NCBI RefSeq assembly: GCF_030506305.1
Contig: NZ_CP119421.1
Span: 2,023,501 to 2,087,500, forward strand
Length of the DNA stretch: 64,000 bases
Direction of reading: 5' to 3'
From: Porifericola rhodea
Lineage (GTDB): Bacteria > Bacteroidota > Bacteroidia > Cytophagales > Cyclobacteriaceae
A model generated the notes under the pieces. It did not search any database. It was not told the origin of the DNA and was given only the letters and a program-made list of their open reading frames with translations. A program made the translations under genes and the position numbers. Positions 8,999 through 17,103 of the stretch are shown in pieces (position 1 is the stretch's first letter; each line of letters begins with the position of its first letter).

Positions 8999-9036
8999 CC
9001 CATCCTCCGCAAAAAAACTTTAAGGCAGAAGATGGG
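8999..9036 (-). terminator. Candidate terminator hairpin after the 29-residue basic protein gene
   Basis: CCCATC (8999-9004) pairs with GATGGG (9031-9036). Inward pairing with wobbles extends the stem to about 12 bp, around a loop rich in A on the plus strand and T on the minus strand. It begins 16 bp beyond the stop of the small minus-strand gene. The following tract on the minus strand (TTCTTTG) is only moderately T-rich. Confidence 0.4.
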
Positions 9037-9051
9037 CTATTCGGTAACATA

Positions 9052-9141
9052 TTATTTTTTCTTGTGTCTGTTCTTTCTAAGACGCTTTTTTCTTTTGTGC
9101 GTAGCGATCTTATGTCTTTTTCTTTTCTTTCCGCAAGGCAT
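9052..9141 (-). CDS. 29-residue very basic protein, AURKAIP1/COX24 (mS38/bS22)-like small ribosomal protein family
   Basis: On the minus strand, ATG at 9141 opens a 29-codon frame ending TAA at 9052. The product starts MPCGKKRKRHK, continues IATHKRKKRLRK and ends NRHKKK; about two thirds of residues are Lys, Arg or His. From memory, near-identical peptides are encoded beside rng in many Bacteroidota and carry the name AURKAIP1/COX24-domain protein, the family that includes mitochondrial mS38 and mycobacterial bS22. A structural role on the small ribosomal subunit is therefore likely but inferred. It lies between rng and a TPR gene on the same strand and is easily missed by gene finders because of its size. 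Confidence 0.8.
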   Translation of the reverse strand: MPCGKKRKRHKIATHKRKKRLRKNRHKKK

Positions 9142-9207
9142 AATTATAATATTTTAAATGAAACAAATATTTTAAAGTGGTAGCCTGTTTAATGTAGACT
9201 TACCTGA

Positions 9208-10023
9208 TTATAGTTGATTTAAATACTCATCTATACTAGCCTGTACAGATGGGTCGTTATCCATTTTCTTTACTTTCAGAAACTGTTCTTTCGCTTTTGC
9301 CTTGTCACCAGCTTCAAAATAGCTTACTCCCAGTAAGAATTGAGCCTGTAGGTGCTCTGGTTCTAGCGTAACTAGTTTCTCAAATCTATCTACAGCCTTA
9401 TCGTATTGTTGAGACTGCATAGATAAAAGGCCAAGGTTATAAATAGCTAAGCTGTTGTTAGAATCCTCTTCTAGTACCTCTCTGAGCATCTGAATGCCCT
9501 GCATCGGGTTAGAAGAAGAAACATAAGTCATGGCCATTTTAGCTTTAGCATCCAGATCAGAAGGATCCTGCTCTCTTACTTTTTGGTAATAACTGCGAGC
9601 CTTCTCTCCCATTCTGGCAGTTTTTTCGGCACTCATCGCAAATGTAAAAGCTTCATAATATAAATCTGCAGCTCTTCTCTGGTTTGCAGTCGTGCCTTCT
9701 AGTTCTGCAACTTCTTCCGCATAAAAGGCTGCGCTATCGTACTGATTAGCAGATATAAAGCCTTCTATCAAGGAATTCGCAAAATTAGTAAAATTTTCTG
9801 AATTTTTGCTATTCCTATAAGCTTCTCTAAGCTTAGTTAGTTCCGCCTGTACATCTTCCGGGAGGTCTGAGGTGTGTTCTCCATCTGACACAGCGGCGTT
9901 TTCACCTTCTGCGGTTTGCTGCATGTCTTCGTTTTCGTTATCTACGACGACTTTAGGTAGCATAAATAACAGAAGTACCGCAGCTACTGCTACGGCACTT
10001 AATATTAGCTGTTTTTTCAGCAT
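9208..10023 (-). CDS. Membrane-anchored tetratricopeptide-repeat protein
   Basis: A 271-residue protein. A single N-terminal hydrophobic helix (about 5-24, LILSAVAVAAVLLLF) is followed by an acidic linker (about 32-58) and then TPR units, the clearest at about 175-250 (SLAIYNLGLLSMQSQQYDKA, then EHLQAQFLLGVSYFEAGDKA). This topology suggests a membrane-tethered periplasmic scaffold. It sits between the small basic protein gene and the HU gene, all on the minus strand, in a conserved neighbourhood with rng and mutY. Function unknown. Confidence 0.8.
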   Translation of the reverse strand: MLKKQLILSAVAVAAVLLLFMLPKVVVDNENEDMQQTAEGENAAVSDGEHTSDLPEDVQAELTKLREAYRNSKNSENFTNFANSLIEGFISANQYDSAAFYAEEVAELEGTTANQRRAADLYYEAFTFAMSAEKTARMGEKARSYYQKVREQDPSDLDAKAKMAMTYVSSSNPMQGIQMLREVLEEDSNNSLAIYNLGLLSMQSQQYDKAVDRFEKLVTLEPEHLQAQFLLGVSYFEAGDKAKAKEQFLKVKKMDNDPSVQASIDEYLNQL

Positions 10024-10080
10024 GAGTCTTAATAAATCTGGAAATTAATGCTTGGAGAACGCCAGGGCGTACGCTAAAGT

Positions 10081-10386
10081 TTAATTAGTCTCTAATTCTT
10101 TAAGCTTTTCGCTATTTTTTACCTTCTCCTGAAATACTTTGGCGGGCTTAAAACTGGGAACGTAGTGTTCGTCTATGATAATAGCAGTGTTTTTTGAAAT
10201 ATTTCTACCTACTTTGCGGGCTCTTTTTTTGTTGACAAAACTTCCAAAACCTCTAATATAGATATTCTCACCACTAGACATGGAGTTTTTGACTACGCTA
10301 AAAAAAGCTTCAATGGTAGTGTATACATCTGCTTTATCAATACCTGTTTTGTCAGCAATTTGCTGAACTACTTCTGCTTTAGTCAC
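10081..10386 (-). CDS. hup: HU/IHF-family DNA-binding protein
   Basis: A 101-residue histone-like protein. It has the N-terminal helical dimerisation part (TKAEVVQQIADKTGI), the signature beta turn IRGFGSFVNKKRARKVGRN, and the arm region continuing to PSFKPAKVFQEKVK, which matches HU/IHF subunits closely. These dimers bend and compact DNA. The start is GTG at 10386, preceded by AGGA at a suitable distance, one of the few Shine-Dalgarno-like motifs in the window. The acidic tail SEKLKELETN is slightly longer than E. coli HU. It is divergent from mutY across a 158-bp spacer. Confidence 0.95.
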   Translation of the reverse strand: MTKAEVVQQIADKTGIDKADVYTTIEAFFSVVKNSMSSGENIYIRGFGSFVNKKRARKVGRNISKNTAIIIDEHYVPSFKPAKVFQEKVKNSEKLKELETN

Positions 10387-10544
10387 GTTCCTAAATGATT
10401 TAAATGATGAATGGAATTACAAACAATTTTTATCAGGGCGTAAAGTTAATGCTTCTACCTAAATTAGAAAATAAAAGAAATAAAATCTGATTACATGCCT
10501 GTAAATCTGTTACTTATGAAATGTAAAAGGATATTTTATTAAGA

Positions 10545-11615
10545 TTGGAACCTAACTATTTTTCTGAAAAAATTATTAGCTGGTATCATCAGCATCAGCG
10601 ACAGCTGCCCTGGAGAGAAACTAAAGACCCCTATTTAATATGGCTCTCAGAAGTAATTCTACAGCAAACTCGTGTCAAACAGGGCTTACCTTACTACTAT
10701 AGTTTTGTAGAAGCCTTCCCTACGGTATATGACCTGGCAAATGCACGTGAGCAGGAAGTTTTGCGTCTGTGGCAGGGATTAGGCTATTACTCACGTGCCC
10801 GCAATCTGCATTTTTGTGCCAAGACCATCGTTCATGAGCTTGGGGGTAAGTTTCCGAAATCTTATCAGGAATTGATACAACTAAAAGGAGTAGGAGCTTA
10901 TACTGCTGCAGCTGTAGCTTCATTTGCATATAATGAAACCGTACCGGTAGTAGATGGTAATGTTTATCGTGTATTGTCTCGGGTGTATGGTGTAAAAGAA
11001 GATATACTTTCTGGAAAAGGGCAGAAAATATTTCGCGAATTGGCAGATACTTTAGTGCCTAAGGGTAAGGCAGCGGTGTACAATCAGGCAATTATGGAGT
11101 TTGGAGCATTGCAGTGCACACCCAAAAGCCCTGCCTGCCTGTTGTGCCCAATAAATAGTATTTGTTATGCTTATCAGCACAACGAACAATCAAAGCTCCC
11201 TGTCAAGATTAAGAAAGTAAAGATGAAAAAACGCTTTTTTTCTTACATCATATTTCGTTCTCAGCAAGGCTTCTTCATGCGAGAAAGAAAGGCTAACGAT
11301 ATCTGGAAGGGACTGTACGATTTTTATCTGGTAGAAAGCTCTGCCGATATAGGAGACATACAAAACCTGAATGATCCTCTAGTGCAACAAGTACTAAAGT
11401 CTGCCACCCCTACGGTAGATATGTCTGCCTTGTACAAACATCAACTGACACATCAGCAGTTGTGGATACGTTTTTTTACCCTGGACATAGGTGAACATAA
11501 GTTGGCAAATTCTTTGTTTACCAACAAAGACTTATCACCTTATAGTCAGGAAGAAGTGTTAAGTTTGCCCAAACCTATTTTAGTTGATAACTATTTGAGT
11601 GAAGTGATATTTTAG
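10545..11615 (+). CDS. mutY: A/G-specific adenine glycosylase MutY
   Basis: A 356-residue DNA repair enzyme that removes adenine mispaired with 8-oxoguanine. It has a catalytic Glu (E36 in SEVILQQTR), the helix-hairpin-helix LKGVGAYTAAA (113-123), the catalytic Asp (D137 in VVDGNVYRV) and a complete [4Fe-4S] ligand set C191-x6-C198-x2-C201-x5-C207. The C-terminal NUDIX-like domain, which recognises 8-oxoG, follows (about 225-350). The start is TTG at 10545; an upstream ATG at 10521 is closed by a stop. It is followed by ssb (41 bp) and gldE (22 bp), an order shared by many Bacteroidota. Confidence 0.96.
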   Translation: MEPNYFSEKIISWYHQHQRQLPWRETKDPYLIWLSEVILQQTRVKQGLPYYYSFVEAFPTVYDLANAREQEVLRLWQGLGYYSRARNLHFCAKTIVHELGGKFPKSYQELIQLKGVGAYTAAAVASFAYNETVPVVDGNVYRVLSRVYGVKEDILSGKGQKIFRELADTLVPKGKAAVYNQAIMEFGALQCTPKSPACLLCPINSICYAYQHNEQSKLPVKIKKVKMKKRFFSYIIFRSQQGFFMRERKANDIWKGLYDFYLVESSADIGDIQNLNDPLVQQVLKSATPTVDMSALYKHQLTHQQLWIRFFTLDIGEHKLANSLFTNKDLSPYSQEEVLSLPKPILVDNYLSEVIF

Positions 11616-11656
11616 TTAAATTGTATTACACGAATTTTTTTAAATATAATAATTGA

Positions 11657-12124
11657 ATGGCAGGAGTAAATAAAGTGATCCTATTAGGAAATTTGGGTGC
11701 CGACCCTGAAGTAAGACACCTGGAAAGCGGCTCAATGGTAGCTAACATCAGTATTGCAACCTCTGAAAGCTACATGAAAAACGGGCAGCGTATGGAGCAG
11801 ACCGAGTGGCACAGAGTAGAGCTATGGGATAAACTGGCTGAGCTTTGTGAGAAATACCTTGCCAAAGGCAATACAGTATATATTGAAGGAAAAATCAGAA
11901 CCAACACCTACCAGGATAAAGATGGCAATACTCGTTACGATAAGCGCATACGAGCAACCAATATGACTTTTGTGGGTGGGAGAAATGAAGATTCAGGCTC
12001 TGCAGACAATAACTACTCACAAGGGGGAGACTCTCAGCCACCTTCATATCAATCGCAAAGAGCTCAGGATCCCTCTCCTCAACAGGGCATGTCGCAGCAA
12101 GATACTGATGACTTACCCTTTTAG
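11657..12124 (+). CDS. ssb: Single-stranded DNA-binding protein
   Basis: A 155-residue SSB: an N-terminal OB fold (about 1-110, beginning MAGVNKVILLGNLGADPE, with the WHRVELWDKLAELCEKYL core), a Gln/Ser-rich flexible linker, and the conserved acidic tip DDLPF that recruits repair and replication partners. Length and ends are normal, so the gene is complete. It probably forms tetramers that coat single-stranded DNA during replication and repair. It lies in one unit with mutY and gldE. Confidence 0.97.
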   Translation: MAGVNKVILLGNLGADPEVRHLESGSMVANISIATSESYMKNGQRMEQTEWHRVELWDKLAELCEKYLAKGNTVYIEGKIRTNTYQDKDGNTRYDKRIRATNMTFVGGRNEDSGSADNNYSQGGDSQPPSYQSQRAQDPSPQQGMSQQDTDDLPF

Positions 12125-12146
12125 TGTTTAATCAAAAACTATTACA

Positions 12147-13529
12147 TTGGAAGTATCTTTAGACGATCCGTACCCGGAAACGCTCTTATACATATTCACG
12201 GACGTATTTTCTTCTTTTGGTCTATTCTATATTAGTGTAGCCATAATTATTGTACTGCTACTATTTTGCTCAGCCATGATCTCCGGGTCTGAGGTAGCGT
12301 TTTTCTCCCTCTCTGCGGATGAAGTAGATGAGTGCAGAAATAGTGCTAAGAGTACTGATCAGAACATTGTCAGACTGCTGGATAAGCCTAAAAATCTGTT
12401 GGCTACTATTCTTATTCTTAACAATTTGGTTAATGTAGCTATAGTTACTCTCTCCACGTATGCCACCTGGCAATACTTTGGAAAGAGTACAGAAGGCTCG
12501 CTCATCGTTGCGCTCACAGCTATCATTACCATTACAATACTGTTTTTTGGCGAAATATTGCCTAAGCAGTACGCTATTCATCATTCTCAGTCATTTGCCC
12601 GTAGCACCAGTGCCATCTTAAACTTTGCCAGTTCTATGTTGAGCCCATTTGCTACTTTGCTTATGTCGCTGAGTAGCGTAGTAGAAAAAAGACTGGAGAA
12701 GAAAGGCTATAACGTTTCAGTAGATGAACTAAACCAGGCTCTTGAGCTTACTACCAATCATGAGTCTACTACCGCAGAAGAAAAAGGAATCCTCAAAGGT
12801 ATTGTCAACTTTGGAACTCTGTCTGTAAAGCAGGTGATGCGTTCTCGTCTGGATATCACGGCTTTTGATGTAGAGATGGATTTTCATGACCTTATGGATA
12901 AAATTAATAAATGCGGTTATTCTCGTATACCTATCTATAAGGAAACTATAGACAATATAGAGGGAGTACTATATGTAAAAGATTTGTTGCCCTACTTGGA
13001 TCATGAAGAAAATTTTGAGTGGCAAAAGCTATTACACAAAGGCTTCTTTGTGCCAGAGAGCAAAAAAATAGATACTCTTCTTAAAGAGTTTCAGGAGAAA
13101 CGCGTGCACATGGCTATTGTAGTAGATGAGTACGGTGGAACTTCTGGCCTGATTACCTTAGAAGATATTATTGAGGAGATTGTCGGCGAAATTAATGATG
13201 AGTTTGACGATAATGATGTACGTTACAATAAACTGGATGATAATACCTACGTTTTTGAAGGGCGTACATCGCTCAACGATTTTTGTAAAATAGTAGATGA
13301 GGACAGCTCTTTGTTTGAGAGTGTTAAAGGTGAGAGTGAGTCTTTAGGTGGACTGTTACTGGAAATTCATTCTAAACTACCTCGTGCCGGAGAGAAGATT
13401 TACTACGATACTTATGTTTTTACGGTGGTAGCAGTAGACAATAAACGTATTAAAAGAATACGTGTATTTAAAAAAGAAGCTGCTGCCACACAGAAGAACA
13501 GTATTGATACTTCCATCAACAGAAGTTAG
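12147..13529 (+). CDS. gldE: GldE-like CNNM/CorC-family transmembrane protein with paired CBS domains
   Basis: A 460-residue protein: a CNNM/DUF21 membrane domain (about 25-200, including AMISGSEVAFFSL), a CBS pair (about 215-340, with IEGVLYVKDLLPYL and VVDEYGGTSGLITLEDIIEEIVGEI split across the second CBS) and a CorC_HlyC domain (about 355-440). Proteins of this build transport or sense Mg2+/Co2+, and the Bacteroidota member after ssb is known as gliding motility protein GldE. The start is TTG at 12147. In flavobacteria gldD usually follows; here an alpha/beta hydrolase does, so gldE rests on position and architecture and a gliding role is not proven. Confidence 0.85.
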   Translation: MEVSLDDPYPETLLYIFTDVFSSFGLFYISVAIIIVLLLFCSAMISGSEVAFFSLSADEVDECRNSAKSTDQNIVRLLDKPKNLLATILILNNLVNVAIVTLSTYATWQYFGKSTEGSLIVALTAIITITILFFGEILPKQYAIHHSQSFARSTSAILNFASSMLSPFATLLMSLSSVVEKRLEKKGYNVSVDELNQALELTTNHESTTAEEKGILKGIVNFGTLSVKQVMRSRLDITAFDVEMDFHDLMDKINKCGYSRIPIYKETIDNIEGVLYVKDLLPYLDHEENFEWQKLLHKGFFVPESKKIDTLLKEFQEKRVHMAIVVDEYGGTSGLITLEDIIEEIVGEINDEFDDNDVRYNKLDDNTYVFEGRTSLNDFCKIVDEDSSLFESVKGESESLGGLLLEIHSKLPRAGEKIYYDTYVFTVVAVDNKRIKRIRVFKKEAAATQKNSIDTSINRS

Positions 13530-13596
13530 ACTGATTTTACAAAACCATATTTTTACAACAAAACGGGCACCTGCTGCCCTTAAATTTTTTTAAAGC

Positions 13597-14358
13597 ATGG
13601 AACTGCATTTTAGAAGCATGGGTGAAGGACAACCTATGGTTATTTTGCATGGTGTATTTGGTACTTCTGATAACCTCCAGACGCTAGGCAAGCAATTGGC
13701 CGAAAAGTATCAGGTATACTTGGTAGATCAACGCAATCATGGGGCTTCTCCTCATAGCGAGGAGTTTTCGTATGAGGCAATGGCTGAAGATTTACATCAC
13801 TTAATTCAAAAGCAGCAGCTAGAAAACCCTATTATTTTGGGCCATTCTATGGGAGGCAAAGTAGCGATGTTCTATGCTACCCAGTACCCAGAAGAGTTTG
13901 ACAAGCTTATAGTGGTAGATATAGCTCCCAAAGCTTATCCGGTACATCATCAACAAATACTTGAAGCGCTTTCCGCAGTTAAAATAGACGAAATTAGTAG
14001 TCGTAAAGAAGCTGAAGAGGAGATTAAACCTATAATAGCAGAGCCTGGAGTTAGACAGTTTTTGCTTAAAAATTTGAAGCGAAGTGATGATAATAAAGGT
14101 TTTGCCTGGAAGCTTAACCTACCTGTCATTCGCGACAAAATAGAAAATATAGGCAAGGCTGTTGATGACTCTAAAGCAATAGAAAAAGACGTACTCTTTA
14201 TCAGTGGAGCTAAAAGTAATTACATTAAAAAGGGGGATGAGGACCTGATTCACAAAATTTTCCCTTCAGCAAAAATTGTTACTATTGAGGATGCCGGACA
14301 TTGGGTTCATGCTGAACAGCCCAAACGCTTATTAGAAGAGGTTTTATCTTTTCTGTAA
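13597..14358 (+). CDS. Alpha/beta hydrolase, YbfF-like esterase
   Basis: A 253-residue single-domain alpha/beta hydrolase. It shows the oxyanion HGVFGTSDN loop near residue 18, DQRNHGASPHS, the nucleophile elbow GHSMGG (S84) and a C-terminal catalytic His in DAGHWVHAEQP (H235). The acid is probably D108 in VVDIAP, the position used by E. coli YbfF, because no acid is evident at the later canonical site. This points to a cytoplasmic esterase or thioesterase of broad specificity. It ends 2 bp from the stop of the convergent DUF2905 gene. Physiological substrate unknown. Confidence 0.88.
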   Translation: MELHFRSMGEGQPMVILHGVFGTSDNLQTLGKQLAEKYQVYLVDQRNHGASPHSEEFSYEAMAEDLHHLIQKQQLENPIILGHSMGGKVAMFYATQYPEEFDKLIVVDIAPKAYPVHHQQILEALSAVKIDEISSRKEAEEEIKPIIAEPGVRQFLLKNLKRSDDNKGFAWKLNLPVIRDKIENIGKAVDDSKAIEKDVLFISGAKSNYIKKGDEDLIHKIFPSAKIVTIEDAGHWVHAEQPKRLLEEVLSFL

Positions 14359-14360
14359 AA

Positions 14361-14591
14361 TCAACTGAATTTTTTTATCAGGTACAGAATTAGAGAAATT
14401 ACAATACTTAAAAGAATACTGGTAGCCAGTGGAAAGTAAATAGTGAAGTTTTTCTTTTTGATAGTAATGTCTCCGGGTAAGCGCCCGATTGAAGGAAAGC
14501 GGTCTGAGAAGTAAAGAGCTACACCCAGGCCTACAGTGAGCAAGCCCATAATAATTAAAATTTTTCCTATCTGGCTTAAGTCATTTTGCAT
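14361..14591 (-). CDS. DUF2905 small membrane protein
   Basis: A 76-residue protein with two membrane helices (about 9-27 and 52-72) joined by the loop SDRFPSIGRLPGDITIKKKNF. The loop segment GRLPGDI is the hallmark of the DUF2905 family, a widespread but uncharacterised small inner-membrane protein. Its start codon is only 5 bp from that of the divergent methylase gene, so its promoter must lie within that neighbour, and its stop is 2 bp from the convergent hydrolase. Function unknown. Confidence 0.85.
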   Translation of the reverse strand: MQNDLSQIGKILIIMGLLTVGLGVALYFSDRFPSIGRLPGDITIKKKNFTIYFPLATSILLSIVISLILYLIKKFS

Positions 14592-14596
14592 AAACT

Positions 14597-15316
14597 ATGA
14601 GTAAAAAAGGTCAAGCAGGTAAAGTCTATTTAATACCAATCATTATAGCTAACGATACGCAAGATGATTGTTTACCAACTTCTGTAAAAGCTACTGCTAA
14701 CATTCTTGACTATTTTTTGGTAGAAAACGTTCGTACGGCACGCAGATTTTTGAGTGCGCTAGGAGTAGAAAAAAGTATAAGCGACCTGCATTTTGAAGAA
14801 TTAAACAAGCGGACAAATGCTGAAGATATAAAAAGGCTTTTCGGTCCGGTAATGGAAGGTAAAAGCGTAGGGGTTATGTCAGAAGCAGGTTGTCCGGGAG
14901 TGGCTGATCCGGGTTCTATGGCAGTAAGCTATGCGCATGAGCACGGCATACAAGTAGTTCCTTTAGTAGGACCTTCTTCGTTTTTGCTGGCACTTATGGC
15001 TTCTGGTTTCAATGGACAGTCTTTTGCTTTTCATGGTTATCTGCCTATAGATAAAACAGAGAGGGCAAAAGCAATAAAAAAACTAGAAAAGCAAGCTCAA
15101 GAGCAAGCGCAGACTCAGATTTTTATGGAAACGCCTTATCGAAACAATAAGCTGCTGGATGCCGTTCTGAGTAATTGCCGGCCTTCTACAAAGCTTTGTA
15201 TAGCGAAAGGAATTACCGGTGCGGAGGAGTTTATCAAAACACAGAGCGTTTCAGACTGGAAGAGAAGCAAGCCCGATTTACACAAGGTTCCTACAGTTTT
15301 TTTGATGAATGCCTAA
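14597..15316 (+). CDS. SAM-dependent methyltransferase, tetrapyrrole-methylase/RsmI-like family
   Basis: A 239-residue protein. It has the tetrapyrrole methylase fold of RsmI (16S rRNA ribose methylase for C1402): N-terminal KVYLIPI strand, VRTARRFLSALG, the glycine-rich SAM site VMSEAGCPGVADPGS (about 94-108), then VVPLVGPSSFLLALMASG and GQSFAFHGYLP, and ETPYRNNKLL. It is shorter than classical RsmI (about 280 residues) and differs at the start (long IIIANDTQDDCLP instead of the compact PTPIGN loop). It therefore belongs to the RsmI-like group that often accompanies, rather than replaces, true RsmI. The substrate is thus uncertain. Confidence 0.85.
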   Translation: MSKKGQAGKVYLIPIIIANDTQDDCLPTSVKATANILDYFLVENVRTARRFLSALGVEKSISDLHFEELNKRTNAEDIKRLFGPVMEGKSVGVMSEAGCPGVADPGSMAVSYAHEHGIQVVPLVGPSSFLLALMASGFNGQSFAFHGYLPIDKTERAKAIKKLEKQAQEQAQTQIFMETPYRNNKLLDAVLSNCRPSTKLCIAKGITGAEEFIKTQSVSDWKRSKPDLHKVPTVFLMNA

Positions 15317-15361
15317 AGTCATAATATTAACGTATAAGGTTTCAGATTAAGCCGAAATACA

Positions 15362-15369
15362 TAAATTTG
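15362..15369 (+). promoter_or_regulatory. Candidate -7 element of the metK promoter (TAAATTTG)
   Basis: TAAATTTG fits the Bacteroidota TAnnTTTG consensus and lies 32 bp before the metK ATG, giving a leader of about 25 nt. A weak -33 match (TTTC) stands about 19 bp upstream. No SAM-riboswitch-sized leader is present. Confidence 0.4.
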
Positions 15370-15401
15370 TAACAGTTGTAGTCAATATAAATCTTTAATT
15401 T

Positions 15402-16709
15402 ATGTCTTATCTATTTACCTCAGAATCTGTTTCTGAAGGTCATCCCGATAAAGTTGCTGATCAGATCTCTGATGCTATTTTGGATGCTATGCTTTCTCAG
15501 GATCCTAACTCAAGGGTAGCTTGTGAAACTTTCGTTACTACAGGTTTAGTAGTGGTAGGAGGAGAAGTAACCACAAATGCTTATGTTGAGATTCCGGATG
15601 TAGTGCGAGAAACCATTCGTAAGATTGGTTACAACAAAGATAACTACATGTTTGAGTCAGATTCTTGTGGTGTAATGGTAACGCTACACAGCCAGTCACC
15701 AGACATTGCTCAGGGCGTAGATGAAGGCGATGCTAAAGAACAGGGAGCCGGAGACCAAGGCATGATGTTTGGCTATGCTACTAAAGAGACCCCTGAATAC
15801 ATGCCTATGGCATTGGCCTACTCGCACCGTCTGGTTCAGGAGTTGGCCCGTATCCGTAAAGAGCAGCCTGAGCTTATAAACTACCTGAGGCCAGATGCCA
15901 AGGCGCAGGTAACGATAGAGTACAGTGAAGACAAAACTCCAATAAGAGTACACACGGTTGTAGTATCTACTCAACACGATGAGTTCGTACTTCCTGAAAA
16001 CGACAGTAAAGAAGCCAAGGCTGTAGCTCAGGAGAAAATGCTGGCTCGCATACGCAAAGACGTAATTGAGCATGTTGTTAGAAAGGTAATTCCTGAAGAG
16101 ATGCTGCAGGATACAATCTACCATATCAACCCTACCGGTAATTTTGTAATTGGTGGTCCTCATGGAGATGCGGGGCTTACCGGGAGAAAGATTATTGTAG
16201 ATACCTATGGGGGTAGAGGAGCACATGGTGGTGGAGCTTTTTCTGGAAAAGATTCTAGCAAAGTAGACCGTAGTGCAGCTTATGCCGCACGCCATATTGC
16301 CAAAAATCTTGTGGCTGCTGGTGTCTCTGATGAAGTACTCGTTCAGGTAGCTTATGCTATTGGAGTGGCAGAGCCAGTATCACTAAATGTGGATACCTAC
16401 GGTAAGGCGAATGTAGATATGAGCGATGCTGAAATTGCTAAGTGTACTAAAGAAATATTTGACATGCGCCCTAAAGCTATTGTAGAACGCTTTGGCCTGA
16501 AAAACCCTATCTTTTCTAATACTGCTGCTTATGGTCATATGGGAAGAGAGTCTTACAAAGGGACTGTAGAAGTTCAGCATACCGAAGTTAAGGACAATGG
16601 AGACGTAAGAGAGACTTATGTAAAAAAAGAGAAGAAAGAAGTAGACTTCTTTGGATGGGAAAAACTGGACTATGTAGATAAAGTAAAATCTGCTTTTGGT
16701 CTATCTTAG
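15402..16709 (+). CDS. metK: S-adenosylmethionine synthetase
   Basis: A 435-residue enzyme making S-adenosylmethionine from methionine and ATP. Signatures are [20 protein letters not shown] near the N terminus (ATP-binding His and Asp), the [12 protein letters not shown] hexapeptide region, [18 protein letters not shown], and the P-loop-like [16 protein letters not shown] that binds phosphates. The extra length compared with the E. coli enzyme (384) is usual for Bacteroidota MetK. It is cytoplasmic, acts as a tetramer in the family, and supplies the methyl donor for the RsmI-like enzyme just upstream. A strong terminator follows. Confidence 0.98.
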   Translation: MSYLFTSESVSEGHPDKVADQISDAILDAMLSQDPNSRVACETFVTTGLVVVGGEVTTNAYVEIPDVVRETIRKIGYNKDNYMFESDSCGVMVTLHSQSPDIAQGVDEGDAKEQGAGDQGMMFGYATKETPEYMPMALAYSHRLVQELARIRKEQPELINYLRPDAKAQVTIEYSEDKTPIRVHTVVVSTQHDEFVLPENDSKEAKAVAQEKMLARIRKDVIEHVVRKVIPEEMLQDTIYHINPTGNFVIGGPHGDAGLTGRKIIVDTYGGRGAHGGGAFSGKDSSKVDRSAAYAARHIAKNLVAAGVSDEVLVQVAYAIGVAEPVSLNVDTYGKANVDMSDAEIAKCTKEIFDMRPKAIVERFGLKNPIFSNTAAYGHMGRESYKGTVEVQHTEVKDNGDVRETYVKKEKKEVDFFGWEKLDYVDKVKSAFGLS

Positions 16710-16730
16710 AAGACAGATGTTATAAATATA

Positions 16731-16765
16731 AAAGGGATGTAGCATAGAGCTACATCCCTTTTTTT
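16731..16765 (+). terminator. Intrinsic terminator after metK
   Basis: A perfect 13-bp stem (16731-16743 with 16749-16761, core GGGATGTAGC/GCTACATCCC), 5-nt loop, followed by TTTTGTTTT. It separates metK from the convergent hpf gene and may also act on the minus strand, where the downstream tract is TTTTATATTTAT. Confidence 0.9.
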
Positions 16766-16780
16766 GTTTTGAGAATTCTC

Positions 16781-17080
16781 TTAATGAGAAGAGACTTTTT
16801 CTTTATGTTTTTGCAATTGTTTTTTTAGCGCATTTATTGCTTTATCAGTGGCAGCCTCAAATGAACTTTCCTGTTCTTTTACAAATAGCTGGTTGCGCGG
16901 AATATTTAGTTTGATCTCTACGATCTTATTATCTGTAGCTCCTCCGTTTTCCAGTTTTAGAAAGACTTCTCCATCAATAATCCTGTCATAAAAAGTCTCC
17001 AGCTTATTAGCTTTTTTTTGAATGAAGTCAATAAGCTTCTGATCTGCGTCGAAGTGGACGGAATGCGTTTGTAATTTCAT
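16781..17080 (-). CDS. hpf: Ribosome hibernation-promoting factor, HPF/RaiA family (short form)
   Basis: A 99-residue protein with the beta-alpha-beta-beta-beta-alpha layout of short HPF/YfiA: an N-terminal strand QTHSVHFDAD, helix LIDFIQKKANKLETFYD, strands GEVFLKL and KIVEIKLNIP, and a basic C-terminal helix ATDKAINALKKQLQKHKEK that contacts the 30S decoding centre. It lacks the C-terminal dimerisation domain of long HPF. It probably stabilises or inactivates ribosomes in stationary phase. It is third in the rpsU-xerC-hpf unit, 23 bp after xerC. Confidence 0.93.
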   Translation of the reverse strand: MKLQTHSVHFDADQKLIDFIQKKANKLETFYDRIIDGEVFLKLENGGATDNKIVEIKLNIPRNQLFVKEQESSFEAATDKAINALKKQLQKHKEKVSSH

Positions 17081-17103
17081 AGATTTTAAATTTAAAAAAT
17101 TAA

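Noticed and set aside
8966-9157. A 63-codon plus-strand frame in the rng upstream spacer
   Set aside because: It is the antisense of the small basic protein gene, giving only Phe/Leu runs complementary to its Lys codons.
13565-13579. GGGCA/TGCCC hairpin after gldE as a terminator
   Set aside because: The stem is only 5 bp with a 5-nt loop and the T tract is delayed; too weak to call.
15696-16295. A 199-codon minus-strand frame inside metK
   Set aside because: Antisense to strongly conserved MetK motifs; the composition looks like a random complement.
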